Below are positions 36,555-48,124 of a stretch of DNA of 64,000 nt, in pieces. The position numbers were made by a program, and so were the translations under genes. The stretch comes from Dechloromonas sp. HYN0024. GTDB taxonomy: Bacteria > Pseudomonadota > Gammaproteobacteria > Burkholderiales > Rhodocyclaceae. The DNA lies in assembly GCF_003441615.1 (NCBI RefSeq), contig NZ_CP031842.1, positions 506,001-570,000 of the forward strand. Reading direction: 5' to 3'. Numbering within the stretch: position 1 is the first letter of the stretch; each line of letters starts with the position of its first letter. The notes under the pieces were generated by a model. That model ran no database searches. It worked only from the letters and a program-made list of their open reading frames with translations, and had not been told where the DNA came from.

Positions 36555-36986
36555 TCAGCCGGCGATGTAGTTTTCCAGCTGGGCGATCAGGAATTTCTGG
36601 TCGCTGATGGTTTCCTTGACCAGGTCGCCGATCGAAATGATACCCAGGACATTGTTCTCGTCGTCGAGGACGGGCAGATGGCGGAAATGCTTTTCGGTCA
36701 TCAGGGCCATACACTCATCGAGGGATACACTCGGTGTGACATAGGCAACCTTGTCGCTCATGATTTCGCTGACCTGGGTTTCCTTGGAGGTCTTGCCTTG
36801 CAGGATGATTTTCCGTGCGTAGTCGCGCTCGGAAAAGATGCCGACCAGTTGCTCGCCATCAAGGACCAGAAGGGCGCCGACCTCGTGCTTCGCCATGACC
36901 GTCAGGGCGTGATAGACCGTATCGCTCGGAGCGACGACGGCCAAGGGGCGGGTTCTGCCGGCGAGAAGCTGTTTGAGTGTCTTCAT
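36555..36986 (-). CDS. Two-CBS-domain protein
   Basis: A 143-aa protein made of a tandem CBS pair (about 10-65 and 77-135), each ending in the usual strand-Gly-Ile pattern (LVGIFSERDYARKI, VLGIISIGDLVKE). Such modules bind adenine nucleotides and sense energy state. It lies ahead of the HDOD gene with a clear GTAGGAG site. Partner unknown. Confidence 0.92.
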   Translation of the reverse strand: MKTLKQLLAGRTRPLAVVAPSDTVYHALTVMAKHEVGALLVLDGEQLVGIFSERDYARKIILQGKTSKETQVSEIMSDKVAYVTPSVSLDECMALMTEKHFRHLPVLDDENNVLGIISIGDLVKETISDQKFLIAQLENYIAG

Positions 36987-37063
36987 GTGTTGTCTCCTAC
37001 TCCTGTTGGATATTGTCCGTTCAGTCTAGCGTCCTCAACATGGACTGCCAAGCTTCCGAAAAA

Positions 37064-37092
37064 CAAAAAAGGCAGCCTAAGCTGCCTTTTTC
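37064..37092 (-). terminator. Terminator for cytochrome c4 gene
   Basis: Stem AAAAAGGCAGC/GCTGCCTTTTT with CTAA loop. U-tracts form on both strands; on the minus strand it lies 16 bp after the cytochrome stop. Confidence 0.88.
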
Positions 37093-37107
37093 TCACGTCT
37101 TCGCCAA

Positions 37108-37743
37108 TCAGCGAAGACCCGCTGCGTATTCTGCGACCGCCTTGATTTCGGCATCGGAAAGCTTGGCAGCAATCATGCGCATCATCTTTTCCGGATCGTT
37201 GGCGCGTTCTTCAACACGGAAGGCCTTCAGCTGGGCTTCGGTGTATTCCTGGAACTGGCCAGCCAGACGTGGGTACTGAGCGGGCAGGCCGGCACCAGCC
37301 GGGCCGTGGCAGCCGGCACAGGCGGGAACGCCCTTCTTGAAGTCGCCCTGACGCCAGATCTTCTGGCCGAGAGCAATCTGCTTTTCATCCTTGGCGGCGG
37401 CTGGCTTCTGCTTCTGGCGCGAGAACCAGGCGGCAACATTCTTGATGTCGTCATCGGAAAGCGGTGCGGCCATGCCGGCCATGATCGGGTTGTTACGCAC
37501 GGCCGGCTTGTCACCAACCGGCTTGAAATTCTTGAGTTGCTTGACGATGTATTCCTCGACCTGGCCGGCCAGGTTCGGGTTGGCCGAAGTCGGGCTGTTG
37601 CCATCGGCGCCATGACAGGCGACACAAATGGATTCGGCGATGGCCTTGCCCTTGGCAGGGTCAGCCTTGGCGTGGGCTTCTTCGGAAGCGTGGGTGACAA
37701 AACTGGTGGCGAAAAGGATTGCCAGTGCCGCTGTACGGATCAT
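37108..37743 (-). CDS. Diheme cytochrome c4
   Basis: Periplasmic electron carrier of 211 aa with a signal peptide (about 1-19, ending THA) and two heme sites: C40-VA-C43-H44 and C142-AG-C145-H146, each domain with a distal methionine (IMAGMA, EKMMRMI). The two-domain layout and length fit cytochrome c4, which usually feeds cbb3 or similar oxidases. AGGAG precedes the start. Divergent from engB. Confidence 0.95.
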   Translation of the reverse strand: MIRTAALAILFATSFVTHASEEAHAKADPAKGKAIAESICVACHGADGNSPTSANPNLAGQVEEYIVKQLKNFKPVGDKPAVRNNPIMAGMAAPLSDDDIKNVAAWFSRQKQKPAAAKDEKQIALGQKIWRQGDFKKGVPACAGCHGPAGAGLPAQYPRLAGQFQEYTEAQLKAFRVEERANDPEKMMRMIAAKLSDAEIKAVAEYAAGLR

Positions 37744-37850
37744 TTCGAACTCCTAGTGCGCGTTTATGGGCGCTTTGGCCGGAACGGAGGTTACAAACCT
37801 GTTATTCTATATCAGTTCGTCGCCCTCTTGGCGCGTCTTCCGAGTTTTTT

Positions 37851-38513
37851 ATGCCTCTGTTCCAACAGGCGGTTTTTTTGACAACCGTCGCCAATCTCCG
37901 TGATTTGCCGCAGGACTCCGTGCGCGAAGTGGCTTTCGCCGGTCGCTCCAATGCTGGCAAATCGTCGACCATTAATACCCTGGCCGGGCGTGTTCGCCTC
38001 GCCTATGTCAGTAAAACGCCGGGTCGGACCCAGCATCTGAACTATTTCACACTGGCCGACGGAAAATATTTCGTCGACCTGCCCGGCTATGGTTACGCCA
38101 AAGCGCCGGAAGCGATCCGTTCGCAATGGGAGGGACTGATTGGCCCTTATCTCAACAAGCGCGATCAGCTGGCCGGCCTGGTGGTCATCATGGACATCCG
38201 TCGCCCGATGACCGACCTCGATTTGCGCCTGATCGACTGGTTTCGGCCGACTGGCCGCCCGATCCACATTCTGCTTTCCAAGGCTGACAAGTTGAGTCGG
38301 CAGGAACAGACCAAGTCTTTGCGCTCGGTTAAGGCGGAAGTGGCCACCTGGGGCGATGCCGAGCTGTATTCTGTGCAACTCTTTTCCAGCCTGAAAAAGA
38401 CCGGCGTGGAAGAGGCTGAAGCGGTGCTGGCCAGCTGGCTGGAGATCGAAATCAAGCCGAAGGAAAACAAAGGGCCCCCGGATAAGGGGGGTCCGGGGGC
38501 CAAAAAGCCTTAA
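37851..38513 (+). CDS. engB: Ribosome biogenesis GTPase EngB/YsxC
   Basis: Essential GTPase in 50S assembly, 220 aa from the ATG at 37851; the frame is open further upstream but enters the cytochrome promoter. Walker [10 protein letters not shown], switch [19 protein letters not shown] and the [10 protein letters not shown] specificity motif are clear. The last codons ([13 protein letters not shown]) encode an unusual Gly/Pro tail made by an inverted repeat at 38473-38501. Confidence 0.95.
   Translation: MPLFQQAVFLTTVANLRDLPQDSVREVAFAGRSNAGKSSTINTLAGRVRLAYVSKTPGRTQHLNYFTLADGKYFVDLPGYGYAKAPEAIRSQWEGLIGPYLNKRDQLAGLVVIMDIRRPMTDLDLRLIDWFRPTGRPIHILLSKADKLSRQEQTKSLRSVKAEVATWGDAELYSVQLFSSLKKTGVEEAEAVLASWLEIEIKPKENKGPPDKGGPGAKKP
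38473..38501 (+). repeat. GC-rich hairpin inside the engB 3' end
   Basis: Perfect 10-bp stem GGCCCCCGGA (38473-38482) / TCCGGGGGCC (38492-38501) with a 9-nt loop, followed by AAAAAGCCTT. There is no U-tract on the plus strand. It lies wholly inside the last engB codons. Confidence 0.7.
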
Positions 38514-38639
38514 CAGGGTCAAGGCGCCCGCTCAGGGAGGTGAAGCGGGAGACAGCGCGTGCCATCTGCGCTCTCTGACGCGCCGCATGGCGGGAAGTTC
38601 CGCCACAGTGCAAAATTTTGTTTATTTGATCGAGGTTGA

Positions 38640-39647
<1,008 letters not shown>

Positions 39648-39673
39648 GCTGAGACGCAGCAAAGCCGGATACG

Positions 39674-39706
39674 AAAATGGCGGCCTTGGCCGCCATTTTG
39701 TTTTTC
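39674..39706 (+). terminator. Terminator of hemB
   Basis: Perfect stem AAAATGGCGGCC/GGCCGCCATTTT followed by GTTTTTC. Its end reaches the slmA stop codon on the other strand. Confidence 0.9.
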
Positions 39707-40313
39707 AGGCGCCCGGAGCGCCGGATTGTGACAGGCAGGCGAAGTAGAGCATGGGCCATTGCTGCGGCCACTGGGTCAACGGCTCGCGGCTGAAGCCGCT
39801 GCGGGCATATTGTTCCCAGCGACCAACGACGTAGCAACGCAGCAGATTGGCCAGGGCGCCAAAGTCGGCGTCCGGTTTCAGGTTTTCCTGTGTGGCTGCG
39901 ATGCGCAGCGCCTGTTTCATGGCTGCTTCGACTTTGTCGAGGAGCGCATTGATGCGAATTTGCAGGCGCTCATTTTCATTGACCAGGGCGTCGCCGATGA
40001 GCACCCGGGTCATGCCGCGATTTTTCTGGGCAAAACGCAGGAGCAGGCCAATGATCAGTTCGATCTGCTTGAAGCCTTCGGTTTCTTCCGAGGTGATCTG
40101 ATTGATGACACCGAACAGGCTTTGCTCGATGAACTCGATCAGGCCTTCGAACATCTGGGCCTTGCTGGCGAAGTGACGGTAGAGCGCCGCTTCTGAACAG
40201 TCCAGTTTGCCGGCCAGGGCGGCTGTGGTGATCTTTTCCCCTTTCGGGGTTTCCAGCATTTCGGCCAGCGTCTGCAGAATTTGCAGGCGGCGCTCGCCCG
40301 GTTTTGTCGCCAT
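39705..40313 (-). CDS. slmA: Nucleoid occlusion factor SlmA (TetR family)
   Basis: DNA-bound inhibitor of FtsZ assembly over the nucleoid, 202 aa. The TetR-type HTH (about 27-50: ITTAALAGKLDCSEAALYRHF) and the following SKAQMFEGLIEFIEQSLF segment match SlmA closely. It shares a terminator region with hemB and follows the HAD phosphatase gene by position but is transcribed after it on the same strand (12-bp gap). Confidence 0.93.
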   Translation of the reverse strand: MATKPGERRLQILQTLAEMLETPKGEKITTAALAGKLDCSEAALYRHFASKAQMFEGLIEFIEQSLFGVINQITSEETEGFKQIELIIGLLLRFAQKNRGMTRVLIGDALVNENERLQIRINALLDKVEAAMKQALRIAATQENLKPDADFGALANLLRCYVVGRWEQYARSGFSREPLTQWPQQWPMLYFACLSQSGAPGA

Positions 40314-40325
40314 CGATATCCCCTC

Positions 40326-40985
40326 CTAGTTGTTTTTGGCCGATATTTTCAGTCGACCGTAGCATTTTGTCAGTTGCATCGCTGAGCGAATTTTAACGTC
40401 AACATAAGGCGATTGGCGTAAGCCAGCACTCACCCACACGGTTTTCATGCCGAGCTTTTTGGCACTGACCAGATTGGCCAGGCTGTCCTCGACCATGATG
40501 CATTGGCGTGGGTCGAGGTGTTCGGCGCGGAGCAGGGTGCGGAAGCCGGCCAGCATTGGCTTCGGCTGGAAACGCACGTTTTCGACTGAATAGACGGCAT
40601 CGAAACAGCGGCCCAGTCCGGTGATGTCGAGAATGGCTTCGGTGTAATGGCGCGGCGCGTTGGAGAAGATGATTTTCCGGCCGGGCAGTCGGCGCAGTGT
40701 GTGGAGCAGGGGCTTGTCGAAAACAACCATGCGGGCCAGGTCGGGGAACTGGTGGGTTTCCCACAGAAAATGCCGGGGATCGGTGTCGTGATGGCGGATC
40801 AGGCCGAGCAGCGTGGCGCCGTAGCGGGTCCAGTAGTCCTGCCGGATGCGTGTTGCTTCACGCTCGTCGACGCCGAGGTGGCGCTCGATGTATTGGCGCA
40901 TCGAGCGGTTGATATGGGGAAAGATATGGGGTGTCGCGTTGTGCAGCGTGTTGTCGAGGTCGAACAACCAGACCGGATTCTTCAT
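40326..40985 (-). CDS. HAD-family pyrimidine 5'-nucleotidase-like hydrolase
   Basis: Phosphatase of 219 aa with HAD motif I DLDNTL (D9, D11), motif II FSNAP, and motif III/IV KPML...MVEDSLANL. It fits the pyrimidine 5'-nucleotidase (SDT1-like) subfamily found next to argB and slmA in betaproteobacteria. The ATG at 40985 places D9 at the usual distance. Substrate is inferred from family. Confidence 0.9.
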   Translation of the reverse strand: MKNPVWLFDLDNTLHNATPHIFPHINRSMRQYIERHLGVDEREATRIRQDYWTRYGATLLGLIRHHDTDPRHFLWETHQFPDLARMVVFDKPLLHTLRRLPGRKIIFSNAPRHYTEAILDITGLGRCFDAVYSVENVRFQPKPMLAGFRTLLRAEHLDPRQCIMVEDSLANLVSAKKLGMKTVWVSAGLRQSPYVDVKIRSAMQLTKCYGRLKISAKNN

Positions 40986-41001
40986 GGCGACTCCAGAGGC
41001 A

Positions 41002-41027
41002 AGGAGGCCCGCAGTGGCGGGCCTCCT
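41002..41027 (-). terminator. Hairpin between argB and the HAD gene
   Basis: Perfect 11-bp stem AGGAGGCCCGC/GCGGGCCTCCT with a 4-nt loop. The U-tract on the minus strand is poor (TTGCC), so termination may be partial or Rho-assisted, allowing read-through from argB. Confidence 0.55.
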
Positions 41028-41043
41028 GTCGGTCAATCCGGCA

Positions 41044-42463
<1,420 letters not shown>

Positions 42464-42467
<4 letters not shown>

Positions 42468-42892
42468 GCTTCCGGGAAGGAGGGTATGGCGCGGGTCGGC
42501 GTGTCGATCAATACCCAGAAGGCGGAGTTCATGGCGCGCCGTGCTTCGGCAGCGGCCAGAAAGACATTAATCAGGGTGGCGTAATCGGTGGGCGCTATCG
42601 CCTGTAATTGGGCGAGCCCATCGATCAGCAGGAGTTGCCCCTTGGCTGGCATTCCGTCGGGGTCGGTCAGGCAATCGTAGAGGGCGTCGAAGTTGGCGCC
42701 GTACCAGTCGGGAAAGTGCAGGGCGATCCCCAGTTTCCGCAAGGCATCGGGCGCTGCCGAGGTCTGACCAAGGTCGGCCCTGGCCACAAAAAAACCAGCA
42801 TGTCTGGCGGCCTTCTCGATGGCCTCCTGGCGGGCCGGTGCGAGGTGGAATACGCCGGAGGAACTGGCATTCTTAAGCAGTTTGTCGCGCAT
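42464..42892 (-). CDS. Barstar-family RNase inhibitor
   Basis: A 142-aa protein with the barstar core FPDWYGANFDALYDCLTD (residues 60-77), near-identical in pattern to Bacillus barstar; D69 and D73 align with the acidic residues that plug the RNase active site. The N-terminal 30 residues are extra. It follows the secreted RNase gene by 10 bp and overlaps nudB by 4 bp. The obvious role is protecting the producer from its own RNase. Confidence 0.93.
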
Positions 42893-42902
42893 CGCTCAGT
42901 TC

Positions 42903-43262
42903 CTATTCGACGATTCGCCGAAAGCTCTGGTAGTGGTCGTCGGTGTAGTAGTAGCTATCATCGCGTCCGACGATGATCCGGCGCGGCCCGCGATCCCGAC
43001 GCCACGGTGATTTGACCGTGTATTCGCGGTAGAAGCCTCTGGGGTGCTGAGGGAGACGACGTTCAAAATTGCCGAAGACAATGCCGTCGCGCCCGTAGGG
43101 AAAAGGGCCGCCGGTTTTGATCAACTCGAGTGTCTGCCGGGCTTCGCGGGGCAGATGGGTGACCAGAATAGTGTCGGTTGCAGCCTCGTTGCTGAAGCTG
43201 AAACCGAAGGCGCTCCCGATCGCCAGCCAGGCGACGATCAGGAAGCGCATCCAGGTCATCAT
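42903..43262 (-). CDS. Secreted barnase/RNase Sa-type ribonuclease
   Basis: Small microbial RNase (N1/T1 superfamily), 119 aa. Signal peptide about 1-22. The mature part shows the barnase catalytic layout: E80 in FYREYTV, an arginine patch (R91, R94, R95) and H110 in DDHYQSF, with spacing close to barnase E73/R83/R87/H102. It is encoded directly before a barstar protein. Role as a secreted toxin or nutrient RNase cannot be separated from sequence. Confidence 0.93.
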   Translation of the reverse strand: MMTWMRFLIVAWLAIGSAFGFSFSNEAATDTILVTHLPREARQTLELIKTGGPFPYGRDGIVFGNFERRLPQHPRGFYREYTVKSPWRRDRGPRRIIVGRDDSYYYTDDHYQSFRRIVE

Positions 43263-43271
43263 GTGGTGCCT

Positions 43272-45071
43272 TTAGGCACTGGGCGCAGCGACTTGCGTAT
43301 CGACCTTCTGACGCAGACGGATATGCAGTTCGCGCAGTTGCTTCTCGTCCACCGGGGAGGGGGCATTGGTCAGCAGGCACTGGGCGCGTTGGGTCTTCGG
43401 GAAAGCGATGACGTCACGGATCGACTCGGCACCGGTCATCATGGTGACGATGCGGTCGAGGCCGAAGGCCAGGCCGCCGTGCGGCGGAGCGCCATACTTC
43501 AGGGCGTCGAGCAGGAAGCCGAACTTGGCCTGTTGTTCTTCCGGTCCGATGTTGAGCGCCGAGAAGACTTTCTCCTGAACGTCGGAGCGATGGATACGCA
43601 CCGAGCCGCCGCCCAGTTCCCAACCGTTCAGCGCCAGGTCGTAAGCCTTGGCCAGACACTTGCCCGGATCGCTTTCGAGGAACTCGAGGTGCTCGTCCTT
43701 CGGGCTGGTGAAGGGGTGGTGGCAGGCGGTCCACCGCTTCGACTCGTCGTCGTACTCGAACATCGGGAAGTCGATGACCCACAGCGGAGCCCATTTGGCG
43801 CCGGTCACGAAGCCCTTTTCGTGGCCGATCTTGATGCGCAGCGCACCGAGGGCGTCGTTGACGATCTTGGCTTTGTCGGCACCGAAGAAGATGAGGTCGC
43901 CCGACTGTGCGCCGGTGCGTTCGAGCACAGCCTTGAGGGAGGCTTCCGAAAGGTTTTTGACGATGGGCGACTGGAGGCCAGTTTCGTTCGGCTGGCTGAC
44001 GTCATTGACCTTGATGTAGGCCAGGCCACGGGCGCCGTAGATGCTGACGAACTGGGTATAGGCGTCGATTTCGCCACGGGTCAGCGTGGCGCCACCCGGA
44101 ATGCGCATGGCGGCAATGCGGCCACCTTCGCTGTTGGCAACGCCGGCGAAGACCTTGAAGGCGACGTCCTTGAAGGCATCGGTGACTTCGGTCAGCTCGA
44201 GGGTGACGCGCAGGTCGGGCTTGTCGGAACCGAAGCGGTGCATGGCTTCGGCGTAGGTCATGCGCGGGAATTCCGGCAGATCGACGTCGATCGCTTCCTT
44301 GAACACGGTACGGATCAGCTTTTCCATCAGGGCGGTGATCTGGTCCTCGCTCATGAACGAGGTTTCGATATCGACCTGAGTGAATTCAGGCTGACGATCA
44401 GCGCGCAGATCTTCATCGCGGAAGCATTTGACGATCTGGTAGTAACGGTCATAGCCGGCAACCATCAACAATTGCTTGAAGAGTTGCGGCGACTGCGGCA
44501 AGGCGAAGAACTGACCATCATGGACGCGCGACGGCACGAGGTAGTCGCGGGCGCCTTCCGGGGTCGATTTGGTCAGCATCGGCGTTTCGATGTCGATGAA
44601 TCCGTTGTCGTCGAGGAAGCGACGGAAGGCCCGGGCCGTCTTGTAACGCAGCATGAGATTGTTCTGCATCTGCGGGCGGCGCAGGTCGATGACGCGATGG
44701 GTCAGGCGAACATTTTCGGAGAGATTGTCTTCGTCGAGCTGGAAGGGCGGCGTGACCGAAGGATTGAGGACTTCGATTTCGTGGCAGAGGATTTCGATTT
44801 CGCCGGAAGCCAGATTGGCATTGGTCGTGCCGGCCGGGCGCGGACGAACCTTGCCGGTGATTTTCAGGCAGAACTCGTTGCGCACTGATTCGGCAATGGC
44901 GAAGGTAGCGGCCCGATCCGGGTCACAGACGATTTGCGCCAGACCTTCGCGGTCGCGCAAGTCGATGAAGATGACGCCGCCGTGGTCGCGCCGACGATGG
45001 GCCCAGCCGCACAGGGTAACAATTTGCCCGTCGAGGGAGGCGTTGAGTTGTCCGCAATAATGGGTACGCAT
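43272..45071 (-). CDS. aspS: Aspartyl-tRNA synthetase
   Basis: Class II synthetase of 599 aa, the bacterial type with an insertion domain. N-terminal OB fold ([20 protein letters not shown]), motif 2 region [26 protein letters not shown] (seen as [14 protein letters not shown]) and motif 3 [13 protein letters not shown] are clear. Whether it also charges tRNA-Asn cannot be told here. It lies in the run fmdB-DUF502-aspS-RNase-barstar-nudB. Confidence 0.97.
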   Translation of the reverse strand: MRTHYCGQLNASLDGQIVTLCGWAHRRRDHGGVIFIDLRDREGLAQIVCDPDRAATFAIAESVRNEFCLKITGKVRPRPAGTTNANLASGEIEILCHEIEVLNPSVTPPFQLDEDNLSENVRLTHRVIDLRRPQMQNNLMLRYKTARAFRRFLDDNGFIDIETPMLTKSTPEGARDYLVPSRVHDGQFFALPQSPQLFKQLLMVAGYDRYYQIVKCFRDEDLRADRQPEFTQVDIETSFMSEDQITALMEKLIRTVFKEAIDVDLPEFPRMTYAEAMHRFGSDKPDLRVTLELTEVTDAFKDVAFKVFAGVANSEGGRIAAMRIPGGATLTRGEIDAYTQFVSIYGARGLAYIKVNDVSQPNETGLQSPIVKNLSEASLKAVLERTGAQSGDLIFFGADKAKIVNDALGALRIKIGHEKGFVTGAKWAPLWVIDFPMFEYDDESKRWTACHHPFTSPKDEHLEFLESDPGKCLAKAYDLALNGWELGGGSVRIHRSDVQEKVFSALNIGPEEQQAKFGFLLDALKYGAPPHGGLAFGLDRIVTMMTGAESIRDVIAFPKTQRAQCLLTNAPSPVDEKQLRELHIRLRQKVDTQVAAPSA

Positions 45072-45088
45072 GAAACTTTCCGGTTGAT

Positions 45089-45703
45089 TCAGGTGTTGGT
45101 GATGATGCGGGGATGTGGCTGGGGGGCCACAACGCCCATCGAGATGATGTATTTGAGTGCTTCGTCGACGGACATTTCAAGTTCGATGACATCTTTGGCC
45201 GGGAGCATCAGAAAGAAGCCGGACGTCGGATTCGGTGTGGTCGGTACGTAGACGCTGACATGTTCGGAATCGAGGTGATTGACGATGTCGCCGCCGGGAT
45301 GTCCGGTTTGAAAGGCGATCGTCCAACATTCCTGATGTGGGTATCGGATGAGCAGGGCTTTGCGAAAAGCATTGCCGTTCGGCGAAAACAGTGTGTCGGA
45401 AACCTGCTTGACGCTGTGGTAAACCGAGTTGACGACGGGAATCCGGGCCAGCACCTTTTCCGACCAGACGACCAGCTTCTGGCCAATGAAATTGGTCGCC
45501 AGAAGGCCCGTGAACAGGATCATGGCCAGGGTCAGAACCGCTCCGGCGCCGGGTATCTGGAAACCGACCAGATTTTGCGGATGGATGCCTTCCGGCAGCA
45601 GTCGCAGCGACTGGTCGAGAGCACTGACGATCGTCGACAGCACCCAGCCGGTTATGACCAGCGGGACCCAGATCAGCAGGCCGGTGATGAAATAACGTTT
45701 CAT
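45089..45703 (-). CDS. DUF502 inner-membrane protein
   Basis: A 204-aa protein with two N-terminal membrane spans (about 5-27 and 53-75) and a soluble C-terminal domain; the segments [20 protein letters not shown] and [12 protein letters not shown] identify DUF502. Function is unknown. ATG at 45703 overlaps the fmdB stop (TGATG), and it precedes aspS, a common betaproteobacterial order. Confidence 0.92.
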   Translation of the reverse strand: MKRYFITGLLIWVPLVITGWVLSTIVSALDQSLRLLPEGIHPQNLVGFQIPGAGAVLTLAMILFTGLLATNFIGQKLVVWSEKVLARIPVVNSVYHSVKQVSDTLFSPNGNAFRKALLIRYPHQECWTIAFQTGHPGGDIVNHLDSEHVSVYVPTTPNPTSGFFLMLPAKDVIELEMSVDEALKYIISMGVVAPQPHPRIITNT

Positions 45704-45957
45704 CAACTGGCCACGCAAGATGAGCAGCTTCCTTCGCCGGTCTGGCAAGGGGGCGCTGCCGCCGGCTTGTTGCCGCCACCCTTGAAGTCAGTGGCATACC
45801 ACCCGCTGCCTTTGAGCTGAAAGCCGGCGGCGGAAAGTAGCTTGCTATAGCTTTCCTTGCTGCATTCCGGGCAAGTCGTGAGGACAGGGTCGCTCATCTT
45901 TTGCAGATGTTCTTTCTGGAAGCCGCAGGAGTCACAGCGATATTCGTAAATCGGCAT
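45703..45957 (-). CDS. FmdB-family zinc-ribbon protein
   Basis: An 84-aa protein with an N-terminal zinc ribbon (YEYRCDSCG, then CPECS) and a low-complexity C-terminus rich in Gly/Pro/Ser/Cys (GSCSSC). FmdB-like proteins are putative regulators; the real role is unknown. First gene of the aspS operon, behind a TATAAT box. Confidence 0.92.
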   Translation of the reverse strand: MPIYEYRCDSCGFQKEHLQKMSDPVLTTCPECSKESYSKLLSAAGFQLKGSGWYATDFKGGGNKPAAAPPCQTGEGSCSSCVAS

Positions 45958-45978
45958 GGGAGTCCTCCAAAACCTTGA

Positions 45979-46007
45979 ATTATAACCGAGAGTCTTAATT
46001 GACTATA
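45979..46007 (-). promoter_or_regulatory. Promoter of the fmdB-aspS-nudB operon
   Basis: TATAAT on the minus strand at 45979-45984. The -35 region is weak (TAGTCA-like at 46000-46005, 15-bp spacer; TATAGT at 17 bp). GGAGG follows in the leader. Confidence 0.5.
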
Positions 46008-46028
46008 TCGGGGCGAGCCTTGCCTTTT

Positions 46029-46883
46029 TCAACCGATCAGGCCGAGATAGCTGCGTGTGATCGATTCGCCCCAGAAGAGGGCGATGCCGCCAGCTGCGGC
46101 AAGGTAGGGGCCAAAAGGGATCGGGACGTTGCGCCCGTGGCGGGCGGCAACGATCAGCGTGATACCAACGGCGGCACCGACCACCGAGGAGAGCAGAATG
46201 ATGGCCGGCAGCATGGACCAGCCCAGCCAGGCACCAAGGGCGGCCAGGAGTTTGAAGTCACCATAGCCCATGCCTTCCTTGCCGGTAGCCAGCTTGAACA
46301 GCCAAAAAACGCTCCACAGGGCGAGATAACCGAGCATGGCACCGACGACGGCGGACGACAGGTCGGTATAGGTTGCCCACAGATTGAAGCCGAGGCCCAG
46401 CCAGAGCAAGGGCAGGGTGATCGAGTCGGGCAGAAGCTGCGTATCAAGATCGATCGCGGCGAGTGCGATGAGCGCCCAGACCAGGGCTAGTGCGCCGGCC
46501 CCCTGAAGGGTCGGGCCAAAATGCCAGGCGACATAGGCAGAGAGCAGGCCGGTCAGTGCTTCGATAATCGGGTAGCGCAGGGAAATCGGGGCCTGGCAAG
46601 CCGAGCATTTACCCCTGAGGATCAACAGATAGCTGATCAGTGGAATGTTTTCGAGAGCGGTGATCTGGTGGCCGCAATCCGGGCAGCGCGAGCGGGGCTT
46701 GGCCAGCGACAGCGGGGCTTCTGCGGGCGGCGGTGATTCCCCACGCAAGTCGGCACATTGTGCGTGCCATTCCTGCTCCATCATTTTGGGCAGGCGGTGA
46801 ATCACCACGTTGAGGAAGCTGCCGACGCAAACGCCGAGCAGCCCAGCCACGGCGGCCAGACCGCCCAGGGTTTCGGGGAGCAT
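46029..46883 (-). CDS. pilD: Type IV prepilin peptidase/methyltransferase
   Basis: Membrane aspartyl protease that cleaves and methylates prepilins. The 284-aa protein has the zinc cysteines CPDCGHQ and CSACQAP, and both catalytic aspartates (AIDLDTQLLPD and GMGYGDFKLL). About eight membrane spans. ATG at 46883 overlaps the pilC stop by 1 bp; the longer open frame upstream lies inside pilC. Confidence 0.96.
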   Translation of the reverse strand: MLPETLGGLAAVAGLLGVCVGSFLNVVIHRLPKMMEQEWHAQCADLRGESPPPAEAPLSLAKPRSRCPDCGHQITALENIPLISYLLILRGKCSACQAPISLRYPIIEALTGLLSAYVAWHFGPTLQGAGALALVWALIALAAIDLDTQLLPDSITLPLLWLGLGFNLWATYTDLSSAVVGAMLGYLALWSVFWLFKLATGKEGMGYGDFKLLAALGAWLGWSMLPAIILLSSVVGAAVGITLIVAARHGRNVPIPFGPYLAAAGGIALFWGESITRSYLGLIG

Positions 46884-48109
46884 CAAACGACGGATCCAAT
46901 CTTGAAGATAGGCAGATACATGGCAACGACCATGCCGCCGATGAGCGTACCAAGAACCACCATGATGATCGGTTCCATGAGGCTGGACATGGCATCGACG
47001 GCATCGTCGACTTCCTGTTCGAAAAAGTCGGCCACCTTCGATAGCATCGAGTCGAGAGCGCCTGACTCTTCGCCAATGGAGACCATCTGGATCACCATGT
47101 TGGGGAAGATGTTGGTGTTCTGCATCGCTGTGGTCAGATTGACGCCAGTCGATACTTCGCTCTGGATCTGGCGCGTGGCGACCTTGTAGACGTGGTTGCC
47201 GGCCGCGCCACCGACCGACTCGAGGGATTCGACCAGCGGTACGCCGGCGGCGAACATGGTGGCGAGGGTGCGGGTCCAGCGCGCAATGACCGACTTGCGG
47301 ACAATATCGCCGAAAATGGGCATGCGCAGGAGCATACGATCCATCGCCATCTGGATTTTCTCGGAACGCTTCCAGCTTTCCAGGAAGGCGTACAAGCCGC
47401 CGCCGAGAATGCCGAAAATGGCCCACCAGTACGCCACGAAAAAGTCGGAAAGGGCGATGACGAAGAGGGTTGGGGCCGGCAGATCGGCACCAAAGGACTT
47501 GAACACGTCCTTGAAGGCTGGGATCACGAAGATCATGATGACGGCGGTGATGATGAAGGCGACGACAAGGACGGCAATCGGGTAGAAGAGGGCCGATTTG
47601 ATCTTGCCCTTGATGGCCAGGATCTTTTCCTTGTAGGTGGCGAGGCGGTCAAGCAGGGTATCGAGAATACCGGCCTGCTCACCGGCGGCGACCAGGTTGC
47701 AATACAGCGCATCGAACTGCAGCGGAAATTTGCGGAAAGCTTGCGACAGCGAACTGCCGGTTTCGACATCGGACTTGATATCAAGCAACAGTTTGCCGAC
47801 AGCGGGGTTGGAGTGGCCACGGCCAACGATGTCGAAGGACTGCAACAAGGGAACGCCGGATTTCATCATCGTCGCCAGCTGGCGGGTGAACAGCGAAATA
47901 TCCTTCTCGGTTATCGTGCCACCGGTCTTGAAGCGAACTTTCTTGACCTTGGCGTTGGTCACGCCCTGTCGACGCAGCATCGTTTGCACGACCGATTCGC
48001 TGGCCACGCGCATTTCGCCACGTACGGTTTTGCCGTCTTTATTCTTGCCTTCCCAGAGGAAAGTGCTTTCCTTGACTGCCGAGGCCCTATTTCTTGCGGC
48101 GGTAGCCAT
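46883..48109 (-). CDS. pilC: Type IV pilus inner-membrane platform protein PilC
   Basis: GspF-family platform protein, 408 aa, with two homologous cytoplasmic helical domains and three membrane spans (about 175-200, 225-245, 380-400). DISLFTRQLATMMKSGVPLLQ and LVAAGEQAGILDTLL are family signatures. It lies between pilB (15 bp) and pilD (1-bp overlap). Confidence 0.96.
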   Translation of the reverse strand: MATAARNRASAVKESTFLWEGKNKDGKTVRGEMRVASESVVQTMLRRQGVTNAKVKKVRFKTGGTITEKDISLFTRQLATMMKSGVPLLQSFDIVGRGHSNPAVGKLLLDIKSDVETGSSLSQAFRKFPLQFDALYCNLVAAGEQAGILDTLLDRLATYKEKILAIKGKIKSALFYPIAVLVVAFIITAVIMIFVIPAFKDVFKSFGADLPAPTLFVIALSDFFVAYWWAIFGILGGGLYAFLESWKRSEKIQMAMDRMLLRMPIFGDIVRKSVIARWTRTLATMFAAGVPLVESLESVGGAAGNHVYKVATRQIQSEVSTGVNLTTAMQNTNIFPNMVIQMVSIGEESGALDSMLSKVADFFEQEVDDAVDAMSSLMEPIIMVVLGTLIGGMVVAMYLPIFKIGSVV

Positions 48110-48124
48110 ATATTTTCCTTTTCA

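Noticed and set aside
43044..44888. 614-aa open frame antisense to aspS
   Set aside because: Mirror of AspRS codons; spans the RNase gene junction and has no recognisable domain.
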